From: Bacteroidota bacterium
Lineage (GTDB): Bacteria; Bacteroidota; Bacteroidia; Sphingobacteriales; Sphingobacteriaceae
Assembly: GCA_013288235.1 (NCBI GenBank)
Contig: JABDCF010000035.1
Coordinates: forward strand, 1-34,265
Length of the DNA stretch: 34,265 nucleotides
Reading direction: 5' to 3'
The notes beneath the pieces were generated by a model that was given only the letters and a program-made list of their open reading frames with translations, was not told the DNA's origin and made no database searches. Every line of letters starts with the position of its first letter. Position 1 is the stretch's first letter. Of this stretch, positions 32,454-34,265 are shown piece by piece. A program made the position numbers and the translations under genes.

Positions 32454-32713
32454 CATTCCGCAATTGGCATTCCGACTTCCGAATTCGATCAATGATCTCT
32501 GACCTCCAATCTCTACCCCGCCCCAATTGTTAAATCCCTCCGTTTTTTAGTTAAAATTTGTTAACAGGTGTTAAATCCCGTTGTAGTTTAAAAAATTACA
32601 TGGAAATTGGTTCTGTATTAGTTGATTAAGTGGATGGTTGATTAGGTGAATAGTTTTACCTAATCCAACCCTATCAACTTAATCCAACCTAATCAACCAC
32701 TTAACTATCTCAC
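32454..32713. other. Intergenic region before the DUF2723 gene
   Basis: 260 bases, mostly an octamer array (32619-32705). Before it lies plain AT-rich sequence with GTTAACAGGTGTTAA at about 32559-32573. No gene or standard promoter box was found. Confidence 0.6.
32619..32705. repeat. Inverted octamer array 7 (GTTGATTA family)
   Basis: The left arm reads GTTGATTA AGTGGATG GTTGATTA GGTGAATA GTTTTACC, exact 8-bp spacing. The right arm on the minus strand reads GTTAAGTG GTTGATTA GGTTGGATTA AGTTGATA GGGTTGGATTA. It ends 8 bases before the DUF2723 start codon, so it would be in or next to that gene's leader. Confidence 0.75.
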
Positions 32714-34265
32714 ATGAACTACAAAAAGATCAACAACCTGTTAGGCTGGCTTTGTTTCGCCGTAGCTGCCGTTACCTACATTTCAACTTTAGAACCATCC
32801 GTAAGTTTTTGGGACTGCGGGGAGTTTATCTCCTGCGCCTACCGCTTACAGGTTTCGCACCAGCCGGGGTATCCTATGTTTGCTATGCTGGGCAAGGTTT
32901 TTTCGCTGCTATCTATGGGCGACCATACCAAAGTGGCCTACTTTACCAATATGATGTCGGCATTGGCCAGCAGCGCAACTATTATGTTCTTGTTTTGGAC
33001 GATCACTGCGCTGGCTAAAAAACTACTGGCAGGCAAAGGCGAAGAAATTAACCAAAGCCGCCTGATATTGATTATGGGCGCAGGATTAGTGGGTGCATTG
33101 GCATTTACTTTTACCGATACCTTTTGGTTTTCGGCTGTGGAAACCATTGTGTTTGCCATGTCGTCGATGTGTACTTCCATAGTTTTTTGGGCAATATTAA
33201 AATGGGAAACCCATGCCGATGAGCGCGGCGCCGACAGGTGGCTTGTGTTTATCGCTTATATGATAGGCCTTTCCATAGGCATCCACTTGCTTAATTTACT
33301 CACGATACCGGCTATTGCTATGGTTTATTTTTTCCGCCGCAGCAAAAAGGTATCTGTTAAAAGCGGCATCGTTGCTTTTTTGGTGAGTATAGTTATCCTG
33401 GGGCTGATACAATTTGGCATCAGGGGTTACACCATTTATTTTGTAGCCTGGTTCGATTTCTTTTTTGTAAACACCCTTGGCCTGGGCTTTGGCAGCGGCG
33501 CTTTTGTGTTTTTGCTGCTGCTTGCCGGAATATTGGCTGGCGGCATTTGGTATAGCATCCGCCGTAAAAAACCATTGTTGAACCTGGCTTTTTTATGTAT
33601 CTCCTTTATTTATTTGGGTTACAGCTCGTTTGTTTATATCCCGATAAGGGCAACAGCAGGCACCGATCTCGATAACTCGCACCCTGATAACGCCTTTACC
33701 CTGTATGGTTATGTTAATATGATACAATACGGGCATACACCGCTGCTTACCGGGCCATATTTCGACGCCAAAATAGTAGGTGAAAACGCGGGCGCCCCAC
33801 TTTATGCAAAAGGCAAAACATCCTATGAAAAGACCGGAACAAGCATCGAATATGAATATGACCATACCACTTTTATGCCGCGGTTGTGGAGCACAGAATC
33901 AGACCCATATTATACCCAAAACGTTCAGTTTTATAAACAATGGCTGCAGCTTGGCGATGGCCAGGCGCCAACTTTTGTTGATAATATGAAGTGGCTGTTC
34001 AGCTGGCAGATATACCAGATGTACGCCCGTTACTTTTTATGGAATTTTGTTGGGCGATATAATGATATCGATGGGCAGCAAAACTCCGCTGCTATTAACG
34101 GCAACTGGACAAGCGGCATTTTCGATGGCGGCAAACATCTGCCCCAATCTGTAATACACGGCACAAGCTATACGCCGTTGTATGCACTGCCGCTGATACT
34201 TGGGCTTTTGGGCGCTGTGTACCATTTCAGGCGTAAAAAGCGGGATGCCGTTGTTATCGCACTGC
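32714..34265 (+). CDS. DUF2723-family multispanning membrane protein (3' end outside window)
   Basis: Reads without stop from the ATG at 32714 to the window end, at least 517 residues of a protein usually near 1000. The N-terminus shows TYISTLEPSVSFWDCGEF (6-residue core SFWDCG), the family hallmark with the acidic residues expected in a first periplasmic loop, followed by QVSHQPGYPMFAMLGKVFS. Many membrane helices follow. DUF2723 proteins are related to GT-C type glycosyltransferases (TMEM260 in animals is an O-mannosyltransferase), so a lipid-linked sugar transfer role is likely but not shown. The start is next to an octamer array. Only the 3' end is missing. Confidence 0.88.
   Translation, partial: MNYKKINNLLGWLCFAVAAVTYISTLEPSVSFWDCGEFISCAYRLQVSHQPGYPMFAMLGKVFSLLSMGDHTKVAYFTNMMSALASSATIMFLFWTITALAKKLLAGKGEEINQSRLILIMGAGLVGALAFTFTDTFWFSAVETIVFAMSSMCTSIVFWAILKWETHADERGADRWLVFIAYMIGLSIGIHLLNLLTIPAIAMVYFFRRSKKVSVKSGIVAFLVSIVILGLIQFGIRGYTIYFVAWFDFFFVNTLGLGFGSGAFVFLLLLAGILAGGIWYSIRRKKPLLNLAFLCISFIYLGYSSFVYIPIRATAGTDLDNSHPDNAFTLYGYVNMIQYGHTPLLTGPYFDAKIVGENAGAPLYAKGKTSYEKTGTSIEYEYDHTTFMPRLWSTESDPYYTQNVQFYKQWLQLGDGQAPTFVDNMKWLFSWQIYQMYARYFLWNFVGRYNDIDGQQNSAAINGNWTSGIFDGGKHLPQSVIHGTSYTPLYALPLILGLLGAVYHFRRKKRDAVVIAL

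Noticed and set aside
14892..32705. CRISPR array interpretation of the tandem repeats
   Set aside because: Units are 7-8 bp, contiguous, degenerate and mirrored; there are no 25-40 bp direct repeats with unique spacers and no cas genes.

Overview
The window looks like chromosome of a Sphingobacteriaceae-type Bacteroidota, closest in style to Mucilaginibacter or Pedobacter. This rests on the moderately low GC, the absence of Shine-Dalgarno sites, several TAnnTTTG promoter boxes, the protein families (DUF2723, Ferritin_2, DUF2461, RND/TolC sets, exopolysaccharide initiating transferase) and abundant palindromic intergenic repeats. No rRNA, tRNA, CRISPR array, transposase or phage gene was seen.

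Region 1 (1-5.7 kb) is the AT-rich edge of a surface-polysaccharide locus. It holds two acyltransferase-3 fragments in opposite orientation that meet at one junction near base 185, a secreted GH71 alpha-1,3-glucanase, a WecG/TagA/CpsF glycosyltransferase, a gene-free 0.9 kb with a phased 10/11-bp repeat, and a WcaJ-type phosphoglycosyltransferase. The WcaJ gene is split by a -1 frame change exactly at T9-AAAC, which contains a U UUA AAC slippery heptamer in the zero frame.

Region 2 (5.7-8.7 kb) holds small leftward genes: a cupin, a DoxX-like protein, a DUF2461 protein, a ParE-type toxin-antitoxin pair behind a good Bacteroidota promoter, and an Imm32-like orphan immunity gene.

Region 3 (8.7-14.5 kb) is a leftward mannose-family PTS operon in the order EIIA, EIIB, a 0.4-kb block of two palindromic repeat elements, a fused EIIC-EIID permease, EI, HPr, and a NagB/AgaI-type amino-sugar-phosphate deaminase. 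It should import and phosphorylate a hexose or amino sugar with PEP and pass the product to the deaminase. The EIIC N-terminus is out of frame by one base at a G6 run, and the deaminase has Gln where E. coli NagB has catalytic Glu148.

Region 4 (14.7-24.7 kb) is a leftward TolC / membrane-fusion lipoprotein / RND / RND efflux operon, with two paralogous RND pumps and one adaptor. A pair of TAACAA...TTGTTA palindromes lies upstream.

Region 5 (24.7-34.3 kb) contains a hypothetical gene, orphan terminator-like hairpins, two Ferritin_2 proteins, a thioredoxin-like protein, a 2-oxoglutarate/Fe(II) oxygenase, cysS, a two-domain DUF4440-like secreted protein, a DUF2281/PIN toxin-antitoxin pair, a small hypothetical gene and a DUF2723 membrane protein cut by the window end.

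The most unusual shared feature is a set of seven intergenic inverted arrays (about 14.9, 18.3, 21.7, 27.1, 28.9, 30.5 and 32.7 kb). Their arms are degenerate tandem heptamers (octamers at the last two). Word sequence differs between families of sites, but short-period repetition and hairpin symmetry are kept. Three arrays with the same AAGTCTA word bracket the two RND genes.
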